Of a stretch of 64,000 bases of DNA, positions 45,686-54,718 are shown one piece after another. How positions within the stretch are numbered: position 1 is the first letter of the stretch; every line of letters starts with the position of its first letter. The stretch comes from Maribacter sp. MMG018 (lineage in GTDB: Bacteria > Bacteroidota > Bacteroidia > Flavobacteriales > Flavobacteriaceae). The notes under the pieces were generated by a model that saw only the letters and a list, made by a program, of their open reading frames with translations, had not been told where the DNA came from and did not search any database. The stretch is from NCBI RefSeq assembly GCF_018100785.1, contig NZ_JAGJEC010000001.1:682001-746000 (forward strand), written 5' to 3'. The position numbers and the translations under genes were made by a program.

Positions 45686-47083
45686 ATGAGGTTGACTTTA
45701 AAAAAAGACATTTACAGTTTAGGTCTGATTGCCTTTGGATTGAACTTAGTACTTTTTTTGACCTTATCGATAAATCTTTTTTTGGGATTTGCAGTACTTC
45801 TTTTGATATTCTTTGCAATTGTAGGAAACTCAAAGTTATTTTTTGCTTTTTTTATTCAAGCAATTTTTTTTCAAAACACCTTTATAGCTTTCTTCTCGGG
45901 CGTTATCGGCTCCAATACTGAATTTAAGGTGTTACATGGCATTAACTTTTTACTTCCTTCTTTACTTGCCGTGTTTATTTTTAAAAATAGCTCAATGTTT
46001 ATTAGCAAATCCTTCTATCTAAGGACCATAGGTGTTATTTTGTTGCTAATCATCTATTTTGTCTTTGGGATGATGAATTATGGGGTTATGAACAGTGTAG
46101 TGTATTTAAGGTTGTATGTTGCCCCAATTCTTTATTTATTGGCTGGAATATACTTTTCCAATAGATTGGAACTTCCTTTTTTAAATAATAATATGAAGGG
46201 TTTGTTCATTATTTGCGTAATTATAACTGCTCTTCAGTTTTTGTTTCCCTTAATCGTTTCTTTCTTTCTTAATGACCTTAGTTATTTTGGTATTAAAGTA
46301 GGTGTGGACAATTGGGAAGAGCTGCTTGCTTTTTATAGAAAAAAAAGGTTGTTCAACATATCCTGGTTTGATGTTAAACTAGCCAGAATAGGCTCATTAA
46401 TCAAAAGTATCATTTCTTTGGGTTATTTTTTGTCAATTTTAGGTGTTTACTTTTTCTGGCCTTATAAGAAGGGGCGTTTGTTTTTGATTTTCATACTAAT
46501 GGTTTTATCTGTGAATTCTAAAGGAGCATTTTTGGTGATTTTCTTTTCTATGTTGCTTTACTTTTTAATGTATCGTATCAACTTATCAAAAAACCTTGCC
46601 TTTATGATTTATTTTATTATCAATGTTTTATTGGTTTATTTAGGTATTTATAGTAGAAATGAACATATTGTAGGTTTTTTTTCGGGAATAGAATACTTGC
46701 CAACAATAGGTAACGGGTTAGGGTTTGGGGGTAATCTATCAAGTTCTCTCGTATCAAATTATTCTGGTAGTCCGTTGCCGGATTTGGGTTATTGGACTAG
46801 GTTTCAAAATGGAAGCGAAAGCGTGTTTGGGGTTCTTTTTTCTAGCTTGGGAATCATGTCGTTGTTTTACATCTATTATTTTGCGGATACTATCAAAAAA
46901 TTATTTAGATTATTTGACTCTTCTACTGTACAAGTTAATATTCTTAAGATATTGACAATTGTACTTTTCGTTCAAGGCATATATCAAGAAGAGGCATTCT
47001 CTCCTTATGCTTTTGGACTTGTGATGTTTTTGGTTGGTTTAAACCTAAAATCCGTACATGAGAATAAAGCTATTTCAGTATAG
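45686..47083 (+). CDS. Multi-pass membrane protein, O-antigen polymerase (Wzy) candidate
   Basis: 465 residues, almost wholly hydrophobic with about 11-12 transmembrane segments and one larger periplasmic loop (about 190-235). No sequence motif is decisive; Wzy proteins are recognised mostly by topology and position. It starts 1 bp after the sialyltransferase-like gene and its end overlaps the next membrane protein by 26 bp. Because the next gene has the O-antigen-ligase domain, this one may be the polymerase, but the roles could be swapped. Confidence 0.6.
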   Translation: MRLTLKKDIYSLGLIAFGLNLVLFLTLSINLFLGFAVLLLIFFAIVGNSKLFFAFFIQAIFFQNTFIAFFSGVIGSNTEFKVLHGINFLLPSLLAVFIFKNSSMFISKSFYLRTIGVILLLIIYFVFGMMNYGVMNSVVYLRLYVAPILYLLAGIYFSNRLELPFLNNNMKGLFIICVIITALQFLFPLIVSFFLNDLSYFGIKVGVDNWEELLAFYRKKRLFNISWFDVKLARIGSLIKSIISLGYFLSILGVYFFWPYKKGRLFLIFILMVLSVNSKGAFLVIFFSMLLYFLMYRINLSKNLAFMIYFIINVLLVYLGIYSRNEHIVGFFSGIEYLPTIGNGLGFGGNLSSSLVSNYSGSPLPDLGYWTRFQNGSESVFGVLFSSLGIMSLFYIYYFADTIKKLFRLFDSSTVQVNILKILTIVLFVQGIYQEEAFSPYAFGLVMFLVGLNLKSVHENKAISV

Positions 47084-48239
47084 TATTTGCGTATTTGCAT
47101 TTAGTTTAAGTTTTAATCCGGATTGGAGCAGTAAGGCTATTTTGTTGGCGGGAATTATGGCTCTATTTAATTTAAGATTTGATAAAAATGCCCTTAGAGG
47201 TAAACTTTTGTATTTCCTGCTGGGACTTTCTGTTTTTACTATTTTCAATCTCTGTATAATTGCCAAAAGTTTTGATGGGTCATTTTTGATTTTAGTAGGT
47301 TTATTGTTTCTTTTCTACTTTTTGTTTTTTCATACCAGATTGGAATCAAGTTGGTATAAATATTTTTTTATCTCATTTACGATAGGAGTGTATTTTGTTG
47401 GTTTTTTAAATTTAGGCGTGGCATTATTATACATTTCAGATATTGACTTTATGTCTCTTTATAATACCTGGTCTAATTATTCTGTAATAGATATTCAAAA
47501 AATATATTATGCACTTTACCTAAACATGGCTTTTTTATTTATTATTGACTTGGTAATCAAAAATGCGAGAAGATATAGGCCTATTATAATTACCGCAATT
47601 TGTTTAGCCACGCTTTTGCTATTTGTGTATTCTGGTTCTTTGAGTGGAATTGGGATGTTCTTGGTATTATGTGTGCTCATAACTGTCTATTACGAATTAC
47701 CTAAATACTTCCATGGGGTTTCTGCTATGTTCGTGCTGTTGCCGTTGGTAACTTTTTTAGCTTTAATAAATCCATCAGCGCAAAAAATATTTAGTAAAGT
47801 TGATGGAGAGAACTCTAGAATTAGAAATTTTAACGTCAATAAAGAGTTGGTGTTCCAATCTCCAATAATAGGCTATGGACTAGGTAAGGAGTTAGAGACG
47901 ATGCAGAAGGCCCGTGAACCAGGCAGTTGGGAGTTTAAAAATAAGTATCATGCCCATAATCAGTATTTCGAGTTTTTTTTGGGAGGAGGTATGGTTTTGT
48001 TTGCCGTATTTGTTTATTTATTTTCCTTATTATTAATGAGTGCCTATAGTAATTACAGTAAATCTCTTTACCCAATAGGTTTTTGCATAATTATGGTTTT
48101 TGTGTTTTTAATAGAATCAATCTTAAGAAGACATCATGGTTTTATGTTTTTCACTTTTTTCTTTATGCTTTTCATGGGGTACTTAAGTAATAATAATAGT
48201 GTAACTTTGAGCAAGGAAATCAAAAGAAACAGTTTATAG
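47058..48239 (+). CDS. O-antigen ligase / Wzy_C-domain membrane protein
   Basis: 393 residues, about ten transmembrane helices. The Wzy_C loop is visible at about 250-310: ENSRIRNFNVNKELVFQ, then SPIIGYGLGKELE and the conserved KYHAHNQYFEFFLGGGMVLF (H-N-x-x-x-E), which is the catalytic-loop pattern of WaaL and related polymerases. The start overlaps the previous gene by 26 bp. It may ligate the glycan to lipid A core or polymerise repeat units. Confidence 0.72.
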   Translation: MRIKLFQYSICVFAFSLSFNPDWSSKAILLAGIMALFNLRFDKNALRGKLLYFLLGLSVFTIFNLCIIAKSFDGSFLILVGLLFLFYFLFFHTRLESSWYKYFFISFTIGVYFVGFLNLGVALLYISDIDFMSLYNTWSNYSVIDIQKIYYALYLNMAFLFIIDLVIKNARRYRPIIITAICLATLLLFVYSGSLSGIGMFLVLCVLITVYYELPKYFHGVSAMFVLLPLVTFLALINPSAQKIFSKVDGENSRIRNFNVNKELVFQSPIIGYGLGKELETMQKAREPGSWEFKNKYHAHNQYFEFFLGGGMVLFAVFVYLFSLLLMSAYSNYSKSLYPIGFCIIMVFVFLIESILRRHHGFMFFTFFFMLFMGYLSNNNSVTLSKEIKRNSL

Positions 48240-48242
48240 TTT

Positions 48243-48719
48243 ATGGGGCGCACTAAAAGGGTTTTGTTAATTTCCAGTGTTGGCGGACATTTAGAACAAC
48301 TTTTGGGGTTAAAAGTAGTTATTGATGAATTCGAAAGTTATATGGTGACCGAGAAGAATAACTCAACAATTAACCTAAAGAATAAATTACCCAATCTTTA
48401 TTTTATACCGTATTTATCTAGAAAGAATCTATTAAGTTTTATTGTAAACTTCATAAAAGGTGCATATATATCTTTTAAGCACTATTGGAAGATAAAACCA
48501 AGTGTGATAGTTACTACTGGTTCTGGGGCGGTTTTGCCAATGTGTTTAATAGGTAAGTTATTTGGTAGTAAAATAATTTTCATTGAGACATTTTCTCGAA
48601 TCGAGAGCAAAACAAAAACGGGAAAGTTAGCCTATTACTTTGCAGATTTGTTCATAGTTCAGTGGAAGGAATTACTATCAATTTACCCTAAGGCAGTTTA
48701 TATAGGACATATTTATTAG
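48243..48719 (+). CDS. Alg14-like membrane anchor of a two-part glycosyltransferase
   Basis: 158 residues. SSVGGHLEQLLGL at the N-terminus, VIVTTGSGAVLPMCLIGKLFGSKIIFIETFSRIESK in the middle, and YPKAVYIGHIY at the end are the landmarks of the Alg14/PssD/EpsE type, which recruits the catalytic Alg13-like partner to the membrane. That partner follows after 4 bp. Full length for the family. Confidence 0.85.
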   Translation: MGRTKRVLLISSVGGHLEQLLGLKVVIDEFESYMVTEKNNSTINLKNKLPNLYFIPYLSRKNLLSFIVNFIKGAYISFKHYWKIKPSVIVTTGSGAVLPMCLIGKLFGSKIIFIETFSRIESKTKTGKLAYYFADLFIVQWKELLSIYPKAVYIGHIY

Positions 48720-48723
48720 TGGT

Positions 48724-49206
48724 ATGGTGTTTGTAACTTTAGGAAATCAAGATTTTCAGTTTAAGAGATTATTAACTAACCTTGAAAAACTCAAACTGAA
48801 AGGGGTGATAAATCAGGAAATTATTGCTCAGATTGGTCATACAGTTTTTGAGAGTGATTATATGGAAATAAGGGAATTTCTGTCTCATGAAGAATTTAAT
48901 CAATTAATGAACGAAGCGGATTTCATTATTTGCCATGCCGGCACAGGTTCAATAGTAAATGCTATAAAAAGGAAAAAGAAAGTTATTGTAGCGGCAAGAT
49001 TAGCAAAATATAAAGAACATATTGACGACCATCAACAGGAGATTAAAATTGCTTTTGAAAAAAAACAGTATATATTGGGCACTAACAATGAAATGACCGA
49101 TCTCGAGGAAAAAATGAAGATGATAAAACAATTTGAACCAAAGGAATTTGTTTCAAACAATGAAAACTTTAATAATCAACTAGTTTCTATCATCAAAGGG
49201 TTGTAA
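48724..49206 (+). CDS. Alg13-like catalytic subunit of a two-part glycosyltransferase (GT28 C-terminal domain)
   Basis: 160 residues. VFVTLGNQDFQFKRLL at the N-terminus and ADFIICHAGTGSIVNAIKRKKKVIVAAR, LAKYKEHIDDHQQEI form the sugar-nucleotide binding C-terminal half of GT28 enzymes (compare MurG), as in Alg13/PssE. It works only together with the Alg14-like protein encoded just before. The donor sugar is not predictable; UDP-GlcNAc, UDP-Glc and UDP-GlcA are all known for this type. Confidence 0.85.
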   Translation: MVFVTLGNQDFQFKRLLTNLEKLKLKGVINQEIIAQIGHTVFESDYMEIREFLSHEEFNQLMNEADFIICHAGTGSIVNAIKRKKKVIVAARLAKYKEHIDDHQQEIKIAFEKKQYILGTNNEMTDLEEKMKMIKQFEPKEFVSNNENFNNQLVSIIKGL

Positions 49207-49216
49207 TTTATTTTAA

Positions 49217-50569
49217 ATGTTTTTCAAACAAGGTAGATATTCAGGATTCATTACACCATTATCTTATATCATGGATTTATTGGTGGTGAACCTGTTCACT
49301 AATTTTCTTCCCATAAACTTTCAAAACCCAATTCTATTCCACAGTTATATAACCATTGCGTGGGTCGTTTTGTCATTTAAGAACGAGTTTTATGAAGTTC
49401 ACAGGTACTCTAAGGTTGTTGTAATACTTCGTAAGCTATTTACACAATTTGTTTTTTTCTTCCTGATACTGTATGCCTATATAGGTTTTTTTAAACAACC
49501 GTTGATGAGTAGACTGGCCTTAGGAAAGTATTTTCTTTTGGTGTTCGCCGGTGTATCTGTCTTAAAGTTTTTGAGCTATACACTTTTGATGAAATATAGA
49601 GAAAGAGTCAAGGGTAATATTAGAAACGTAGTGGTTATTGGCAAAAGTAAGAAGGCGAACCAGTTAATAGACGTTTTTAATGAAAGACGTGAGTATGGAT
49701 ATCAGTTTATGCGACAGTTTTCCACAAAAGATGCCAATTTCGATTTAATAAGTTGTTTCAGGTATATCGCCAATAATAATATCGACGAAATATACTGTTC
49801 GGTATCTGAATTGAAAAACGAAGAGATTGCAGCCTTTATAGATTTTGCGGATAATAACCTTAAAACACTTAAATTTTTGCCTGACAATAAAAACATCTTT
49901 TCCAAAAAATTGAAATTCGAGTATTATGATTATCTCCCCATACTTTCGTTACGGGATATACCATTGCATAATTCGTTGAACGCCTTTTTGAAGAGAATGT
50001 TCGATATCGTTTTTTCTTTGATAGTTATTTTTGGAATCTTAATTTGGTTCGGGCCCATCTTGGCCTTATTGATCAGGTTAGAATCCAAGGGTCCCGTGTT
50101 CTTTATTCAAAAACGTACAGGATTCGATAACAATGAATTTTATTGCTTTAAATTCAGGTCTATGGCCATGAACAAAGATGCGGATACGCTACAGGCCGGC
50201 AAAAACGATATGAGGGTTACGAAAATTGGTAAGTTTATACGAAAAACCAGTATTGACGAACTACCTCAGTTCTATAACGTGCTTTTTGGAAACATGTCCG
50301 TTGTGGGTCCAAGACCACATATGTTAAAACATACTGATGAGTATGCCAGTAGGGTGGATAAGTATATGTTACGGCACTTTGTAAAGCCTGGTATTACCGG
50401 ACTTGCCCAAGTAAGAGGATATAGGGGAGAAATTGAACAGGACAGTGATATTCAGAACAGAATTAAGTTTGATATATTTTACGTGGAAAACTGGTCTTTT
50501 TTCTTGGATCTAAAGATTATTGTGCAAACGGTCATTAATGCATTTAAGGGAGAGGAAAAGGCTTATTAA
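49217..50569 (+). CDS. Polyprenyl-phosphate sugar-1-phosphate transferase (WcaJ/WbaP type)
   Basis: Starts glycan assembly by putting a sugar-1-phosphate on undecaprenyl phosphate. 450 residues: four N-terminal helices (first 130 residues), a CoA-binding-like domain (about 140-240, [17 protein letters not shown]), then the re-entrant helix and catalytic domain from about 255: [92 protein letters not shown]. All catalytic motifs (KRTG, FRSM, DELPQ, GPRP) are intact. It marks the right border of the AT-rich island and shows higher GC than the genes before it. Confidence 0.93.
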   Translation: MFFKQGRYSGFITPLSYIMDLLVVNLFTNFLPINFQNPILFHSYITIAWVVLSFKNEFYEVHRYSKVVVILRKLFTQFVFFFLILYAYIGFFKQPLMSRLALGKYFLLVFAGVSVLKFLSYTLLMKYRERVKGNIRNVVVIGKSKKANQLIDVFNERREYGYQFMRQFSTKDANFDLISCFRYIANNNIDEIYCSVSELKNEEIAAFIDFADNNLKTLKFLPDNKNIFSKKLKFEYYDYLPILSLRDIPLHNSLNAFLKRMFDIVFSLIVIFGILIWFGPILALLIRLESKGPVFFIQKRTGFDNNEFYCFKFRSMAMNKDADTLQAGKNDMRVTKIGKFIRKTSIDELPQFYNVLFGNMSVVGPRPHMLKHTDEYASRVDKYMLRHFVKPGITGLAQVRGYRGEIEQDSDIQNRIKFDIFYVENWSFFLDLKIIVQTVINAFKGEEKAY

Positions 50570-50574
50570 ATAAT

Positions 50575-51552
50575 ATGAAAAGAATACTAATAACCGGTGC
50601 AGCAGGCTTTTTAGGTTCGCATTTATGCGATCGGTTTATAAAAGAGGGGTTTTATGTGATTGGTATGGACAATCTCATAACGGGTGATTTGGACAATATT
50701 TCGCATTTGTTCCCACTGGAGAATTTTGAGTTTCACCTTCACGATGTAACAAAGTTTGTACATGTTTCCGGAAAACTGGATTACATTCTACATTTTGCAT
50801 CACCGGCTAGCCCCATCGATTATTTAAAAATTCCTATAAAGACCCTAAAGGTTGGTTCTTTGGGTACATTGAACCTTTTAGGGCTGGCCAAGGAAAAGAA
50901 TGCTCGTATTTTGGTAGCGTCCACCTCTGAAGTGTACGGCGACCCTTTGGTACACCCGCAGAACGAAGAGTATTATGGCAATGTAAATCCAATCGGACCT
51001 AGAGGCGTATATGATGAGGCCAAAAGGTTTATGGAGTCTATTACAATGGCGTATCATCGCCATCATGGACTAGATACCCGCATTGTACGTATTTTTAATA
51101 CCTATGGGCCTAGAATGCGTTTAAACGATGGCAGGGTAGTACCCGCCTTTATGGGGCAGGCGCTAAGGGGTGAGGACTTGACGGTATTTGGTGATGGCTC
51201 ACAAACACGTTCTTTCTGTTATATAGACGATCAGGTAGAAGGAATATACCGATTGCTATTTAGCGATTACACAGATCCTATAAATATTGGAAATCCGCAC
51301 GAAACCACGATCAAGGATTTTGCGGAGGAGATAATTGCCCTTACAGGTACCAGTCAAAAGGTAATTTATAAACCATTACCTAAAGATGACCCTATGCAAC
51401 GGCAACCAGATATAAGCAAAGCGAAAAAAGTACTGGGTTGGGAGCCGAAAACGCCGAGGTCCGAAGGATTGAAAATCGTATACGATTATTTTAAATCACT
51501 GTCTCCACAGGAGTTACAGAAAAAGGAACATAGAGATTTTACTTCTAAATAG
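50575..51552 (+). CDS. UDP-glucuronate decarboxylase (UDP-xylose synthase)
   Basis: Converts UDP-glucuronate to UDP-xylose with internal NAD redox. 325 residues, extended [21 protein letters not shown] (NAD binding), [16 protein letters not shown] (the A-S-P-A-S-P-x-x-Y block typical of UXS rather than other epimerases), [18 protein letters not shown] (Y-x-x-x-K), [33 protein letters not shown]. Five bases after the sugar transferase gene, last gene of the glycan operon before the purD promoter. UDP-glucuronate supply (ugd) is not in the window. Confidence 0.9.
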   Translation: MKRILITGAAGFLGSHLCDRFIKEGFYVIGMDNLITGDLDNISHLFPLENFEFHLHDVTKFVHVSGKLDYILHFASPASPIDYLKIPIKTLKVGSLGTLNLLGLAKEKNARILVASTSEVYGDPLVHPQNEEYYGNVNPIGPRGVYDEAKRFMESITMAYHRHHGLDTRIVRIFNTYGPRMRLNDGRVVPAFMGQALRGEDLTVFGDGSQTRSFCYIDDQVEGIYRLLFSDYTDPINIGNPHETTIKDFAEEIIALTGTSQKVIYKPLPKDDPMQRQPDISKAKKVLGWEPKTPRSEGLKIVYDYFKSLSPQELQKKEHRDFTSK

Positions 51553-51572
51553 TTTTATAATACAGCAAAGTT

Positions 51573-51580
51573 TATTTTTG
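51573..51580 (+). promoter_or_regulatory. -7 promoter element for purD
   Basis: TATTTTTG, exact TAnnTTTG, 14 nt before the purD ATG. Confidence 0.5.
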
Positions 51581-51594
51581 CCAAAATCATTCTT

Positions 51595-52866
51595 ATGAAC
51601 ATTCTTTTACTTGGCTCTGGGGGTCGTGAACATGCAATGGCTTGGAAAATAAGTCAAAGTCAAAATTTATCTAATCTATATATTGCTCCTGGTAACGCAG
51701 GTACTGCCGAATTAGGCGAGAATATACCAATTGGTGTTAATGATTTTAAGGAGATAAAAAAAGTAGTCCTTTCCAAAAACATAGAACTTGTTTTGGTGGG
51801 GCCAGAAGATCCTTTGGTGAACGGTATACACGATTTCTTTTTACAAGATACCGAGTTGAGCAACGTTCCTGTGATAGGACCTCAAAAAATGGCCGCGACC
51901 TTAGAGGGTAGTAAAGAGTTCGCCAAAGAATTTATGATGCGACATAATATTCCAACGGCACGGTATAAAAGTTTTACGGCTGAAACTGTGGAGGATGGTT
52001 TTCGTTTTTTAGAAGAGTTGAGTGCTCCGTATGTTTTAAAGGCCGATGGTTTGGCCGCTGGAAAAGGGGTGGTTATTTTAAACGATCTGCAGCAGGCCAA
52101 AGACGAGCTTAAGGCGATGTTGGTAGATCAAAAATTTGGAACTGCCAGTACCACCGTGGTCATAGAAGAATTTTTGGATGGCATTGAGCTGAGTGTTTTT
52201 GTGCTTACCGACGGGGAACACTATAAGGTTTTACCGACCGCTAAAGACTATAAACGTATCGGCGAAGGTGATACGGGGCTTAATACCGGCGGAATGGGGG
52301 CCATATCGCCCGTTCCTTTCGCTGATGAAGTGTTTATGGACAAGATAGAGCAGCGAATCGTTAAACCTACCGTAGAAGGCCTTAAAATAGATAATTTACC
52401 CTATAAGGGATTTATTTTTATCGGTTTGATCAAGGTAGGGGACGACCCTAAGGTGATAGAGTATAATGTGCGCATGGGCGATCCGGAAACAGAAGTTGTT
52501 TTGCCAAGGATACAAAACGATTTCATTGAACTTTTAAAAACGGTAGCTGCGGGAACCTTGAACGATGTAGACCTGAAAATAGATGAGCGTTCTGCCACTA
52601 CGGTGATGACCGTATCAGGAGGGTATCCGGGTAGTTATGAAAAAGGAAAGGAAATTACGGGAATCGAATCTATAACGGATTCTATTGTCTTTCATGCCGG
52701 AACCACATTAAAAGAAGGAAAAGTGGTGACCAATGGTGGTAGGGTCATGGCTGTAACTTCGTACGGGGACAATTTTAAGGAAGCCCTTAAATTATCCTAC
52801 AACAATGTGGAAAAACTGGATTTCGACGGAATTAATTACCGAAAGGATATAGGCTTCGACCTATAA
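51595..52866 (+). CDS. purD: Phosphoribosylamine-glycine ligase
   Basis: Second step of purine synthesis: joins glycine to 5-phosphoribosylamine using ATP. 423 residues, full length. Motifs: LLLGSGGREHAMAW at the N-terminus, VGPEDPLVNGI, the ATP-grasp loop VLKADGLAAGKGVVIL, LNTGGMGAISPVP, NVRMGDPETEVVLPRI (metal binding), VMTVSGGYPGSYEKG and FHAGTT. Has its own -7 element; the convergent small gene follows after 16 bp. Confidence 0.97.
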   Translation: MNILLLGSGGREHAMAWKISQSQNLSNLYIAPGNAGTAELGENIPIGVNDFKEIKKVVLSKNIELVLVGPEDPLVNGIHDFFLQDTELSNVPVIGPQKMAATLEGSKEFAKEFMMRHNIPTARYKSFTAETVEDGFRFLEELSAPYVLKADGLAAGKGVVILNDLQQAKDELKAMLVDQKFGTASTTVVIEEFLDGIELSVFVLTDGEHYKVLPTAKDYKRIGEGDTGLNTGGMGAISPVPFADEVFMDKIEQRIVKPTVEGLKIDNLPYKGFIFIGLIKVGDDPKVIEYNVRMGDPETEVVLPRIQNDFIELLKTVAAGTLNDVDLKIDERSATTVMTVSGGYPGSYEKGKEITGIESITDSIVFHAGTTLKEGKVVTNGGRVMAVTSYGDNFKEALKLSYNNVEKLDFDGINYRKDIGFDL

Positions 52867-52882
52867 TTATAATAGGTCAGGT

Positions 52883-53104
52883 TTAAAGGAACGAATGAGA
52901 AGTACTGGTCTTGTCCTCTTCTCCGTTGTCGTTGAACTTTTTTAGTTGTAGCATCCAATAAACGAAAGCAACAAAGCCGATCAACATAAACAACCAATTG
53001 AGTATGTTAGAAAAGGCCCAGCTATCCGCGAACCTGAAAAAATCCAAAGGGGCAAACAATACGTTTACGAACAAATCCTCTATACCTTCAAAAAATGACT
53101 TCAT
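52883..53104 (-). CDS. Small membrane protein (DUF6341-like)
   Basis: 73 residues, one clear transmembrane helix at about 31-52 (FSNILNWLFMLIGFVAFVYWML) after an amphipathic N-terminus (MKSFFEGIEDLFVNVLF) and before an acidic tail. From memory it matches the Flavobacteriaceae family DUF6341, which tends to lie beside the 311-aa gene here. A minus-strand TATTTTTG (53127-53134), exact TAnnTTTG, lies 22 nt upstream, supporting a real divergently transcribed gene. Function unknown. Confidence 0.72.
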   Translation of the reverse strand: MKSFFEGIEDLFVNVLFAPLDFFRFADSWAFSNILNWLFMLIGFVAFVYWMLQLKKFNDNGEEDKTSTSHSFL

Positions 53105-53126
53105 CTTATTGTTATATTTACACCCG

Positions 53127-53134
53127 CAAAAATA
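53127..53134 (-). promoter_or_regulatory. -7 promoter element for the 73-aa gene
   Basis: Minus-strand TATTTTTG, exact TAnnTTTG. On the plus strand TATATTTA at 53113-53120 is a 7-of-8 match that may serve the divergent 311-aa gene. Confidence 0.45.
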
Positions 53135-53146
53135 TAAAAATCATAC

Positions 53147-54082
53147 ATGATTTCAAGCATTTTTGGAAAAACTAAGCCGATCAACTTCATTATTGTTGCC
53201 GGATTTGTCCTTTTTTTCTATTTAACAGTTCAGAATTTTTTGTTCGAACAAAGCTTTTTAAGTAACGGGACGGCGCAGAAAATACTCGTGCTGGGGTCAC
53301 TTTTGTTCAGTGTTTTTGTTGTAGATTTTATTGTAAAAAAGAACAAACTTACCGGGCCCAATTCGTACGCTATACTGTTTTTTGCGATTCTATTGGTTGT
53401 TTTTCCGGAGTCTTTGGGCGACGATAATGCGGTGTTATGTAGTTTTTTTCTGCTTTTGGCAACTAGGCGCCTGCTTAGTGTAAAATCGCTTAAAAGCATT
53501 AGGTTGAAAATATTCGACGCCAGTTTATGGATATTGGTTTCCAGTATCTTTTACGATTGGGCCGTTCTATATTTAACATTGGTGATGGTCACTATATACG
53601 TTTATGATGCAAAGAATATCAAAAACTGGTTGGCTATTTTTTCAGCGGTTCTTTGTTTTTCAATGATTTTGGTTAGTACCGTCCTACTGTTGGACAAGAC
53701 TGATTTTCTTACCGACCACTATGATTTTAGCATAAATATCGAAGCGATCTATCCTCTACACTGGACTTCGAGCATTAAAGTCTCCCTATACATATTCATA
53801 AACGTTGTCTTATCTATTTGGACATTTTTAAAACTCAGTAATGCCGGATTGGGAAAAATCATCACCATCCGGTTGATTACATTCTCTTTTTTATTGGGGC
53901 TTATCGTGAACCTCTTGGTCATTTCCCGCAATGGCAACGCCATTATGGTCACTTTTTTCCCTTCAATAATATTGTTGACCAACTATGTGGAATCCATTAG
54001 GAAGGAAAAATTTAGGGAACTTGTTCTATTGGGCTGTATATTGGTTCCCATAGTAGTTTTTGTGAGCCGCCTTTTAATTTGA
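53147..54082 (+). CDS. Multi-pass membrane protein (DUF6427-like)
   Basis: 311 residues with about eight to nine transmembrane helices, short charged loops, no recognised catalytic motif. Phrases FGKTKPINFIIVAGFVLFFY, FFLLLATRRLLSVKSLKSIR and DASLWILVSSIFYDWAVLY fit my memory of the Flavobacteriaceae family DUF6427. The motif F-D-A-x-L-W-I with a Y-D-W in the next helix looks conserved. Divergent from the DUF6341-like gene. Unknown function; an envelope or gliding-related role has no support here. Confidence 0.7.
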   Translation: MISSIFGKTKPINFIIVAGFVLFFYLTVQNFLFEQSFLSNGTAQKILVLGSLLFSVFVVDFIVKKNKLTGPNSYAILFFAILLVVFPESLGDDNAVLCSFFLLLATRRLLSVKSLKSIRLKIFDASLWILVSSIFYDWAVLYLTLVMVTIYVYDAKNIKNWLAIFSAVLCFSMILVSTVLLLDKTDFLTDHYDFSINIEAIYPLHWTSSIKVSLYIFINVVLSIWTFLKLSNAGLGKIITIRLITFSFLLGLIVNLLVISRNGNAIMVTFFPSIILLTNYVESIRKEKFRELVLLGCILVPIVVFVSRLLI

Positions 54083-54092
54083 CAATAAGGGG

Positions 54093-54100
54093 TATCTTTG
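54093..54100 (+). promoter_or_regulatory. -7 promoter element for the DUF4254-like gene
   Basis: TATCTTTG, exact TAnnTTTG, 15 nt before the ATG at 54116. It overlaps an in-frame TTG (54098), which argues that translation starts at 54116 and not at that TTG. Confidence 0.55.
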
Positions 54101-54115
54101 TGTAAAATTCTGATT

Positions 54116-54718
54116 ATGTTTAGTGAGTTTGCATTTGATATTTTTGAAAAAAGCATTGAAAAATATCACGAAAAGGATGATGTATACCAATCTTTCGAAA
54201 ATCCGTATCCCAAAGATGATATAGCCCATTTGCTCTATCGAAAAAATTGGATAGATACCGTTCAATGGCATTATGAGGATATTATAAGGGATCCCGATAT
54301 TGAGCCGAACGCTGCCCTTGACCTAAAACGAAAGATAGATGCCAGTAATCAGGATCGTACGGATCTGGTAGAGTACATTGATAGTTATTTCCTAAAAAAA
54401 TACCAATCGGTAGAAGTGTGTGAAGATGCTACGATAAACACCGAAAGCCCCGCTTGGGCCATTGACCGCCTCTCTATTCTTGCCCTAAAGATCTATCATA
54501 TGAGAGAGGAAGCCAATAGAACCGATGCCTCTTCCGATCATTTAGAAAAATGTAATGCGAAACTTTCTATTTTATTAGAACAGAAGAAAGACCTTTCTAC
54601 GGCTATAGACCAATTGTTAGATGATATTGAGGCTGGTCGTAAATACATGAAGGTATATAAACAAATGAAAATGTATAACGATGAGGAACTAAATCCCGTC
54701 TTACGTGGTCAAAAATAA
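54116..54718 (+). CDS. DUF4254-like protein
   Basis: 200 residues, soluble and largely helical. HLLYRKNWIDTVQWHYEDIIRDPDI at about 40-63 and DRLSILALKIYHMREEANR at about 120-140 are the regions I recognise from DUF4254, a Bacteroidota family usually next to a family-9 glycosyltransferase. That is also so here: the GT9 gene overlaps the 3' end by 14 bp. No signal peptide, no catalytic motif known. The start at 54116 is chosen because a -7 promoter element covers the upstream TTG. Confidence 0.78.
   Translation: MFSEFAFDIFEKSIEKYHEKDDVYQSFENPYPKDDIAHLLYRKNWIDTVQWHYEDIIRDPDIEPNAALDLKRKIDASNQDRTDLVEYIDSYFLKKYQSVEVCEDATINTESPAWAIDRLSILALKIYHMREEANRTDASSDHLEKCNAKLSILLEQKKDLSTAIDQLLDDIEAGRKYMKVYKQMKMYNDEELNPVLRGQK

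Noticed and set aside
54098..54115. TTG start for the DUF4254-like gene
   Set aside because: The TTG is inside an exact -7 promoter element, so it is unlikely to be in the transcript.
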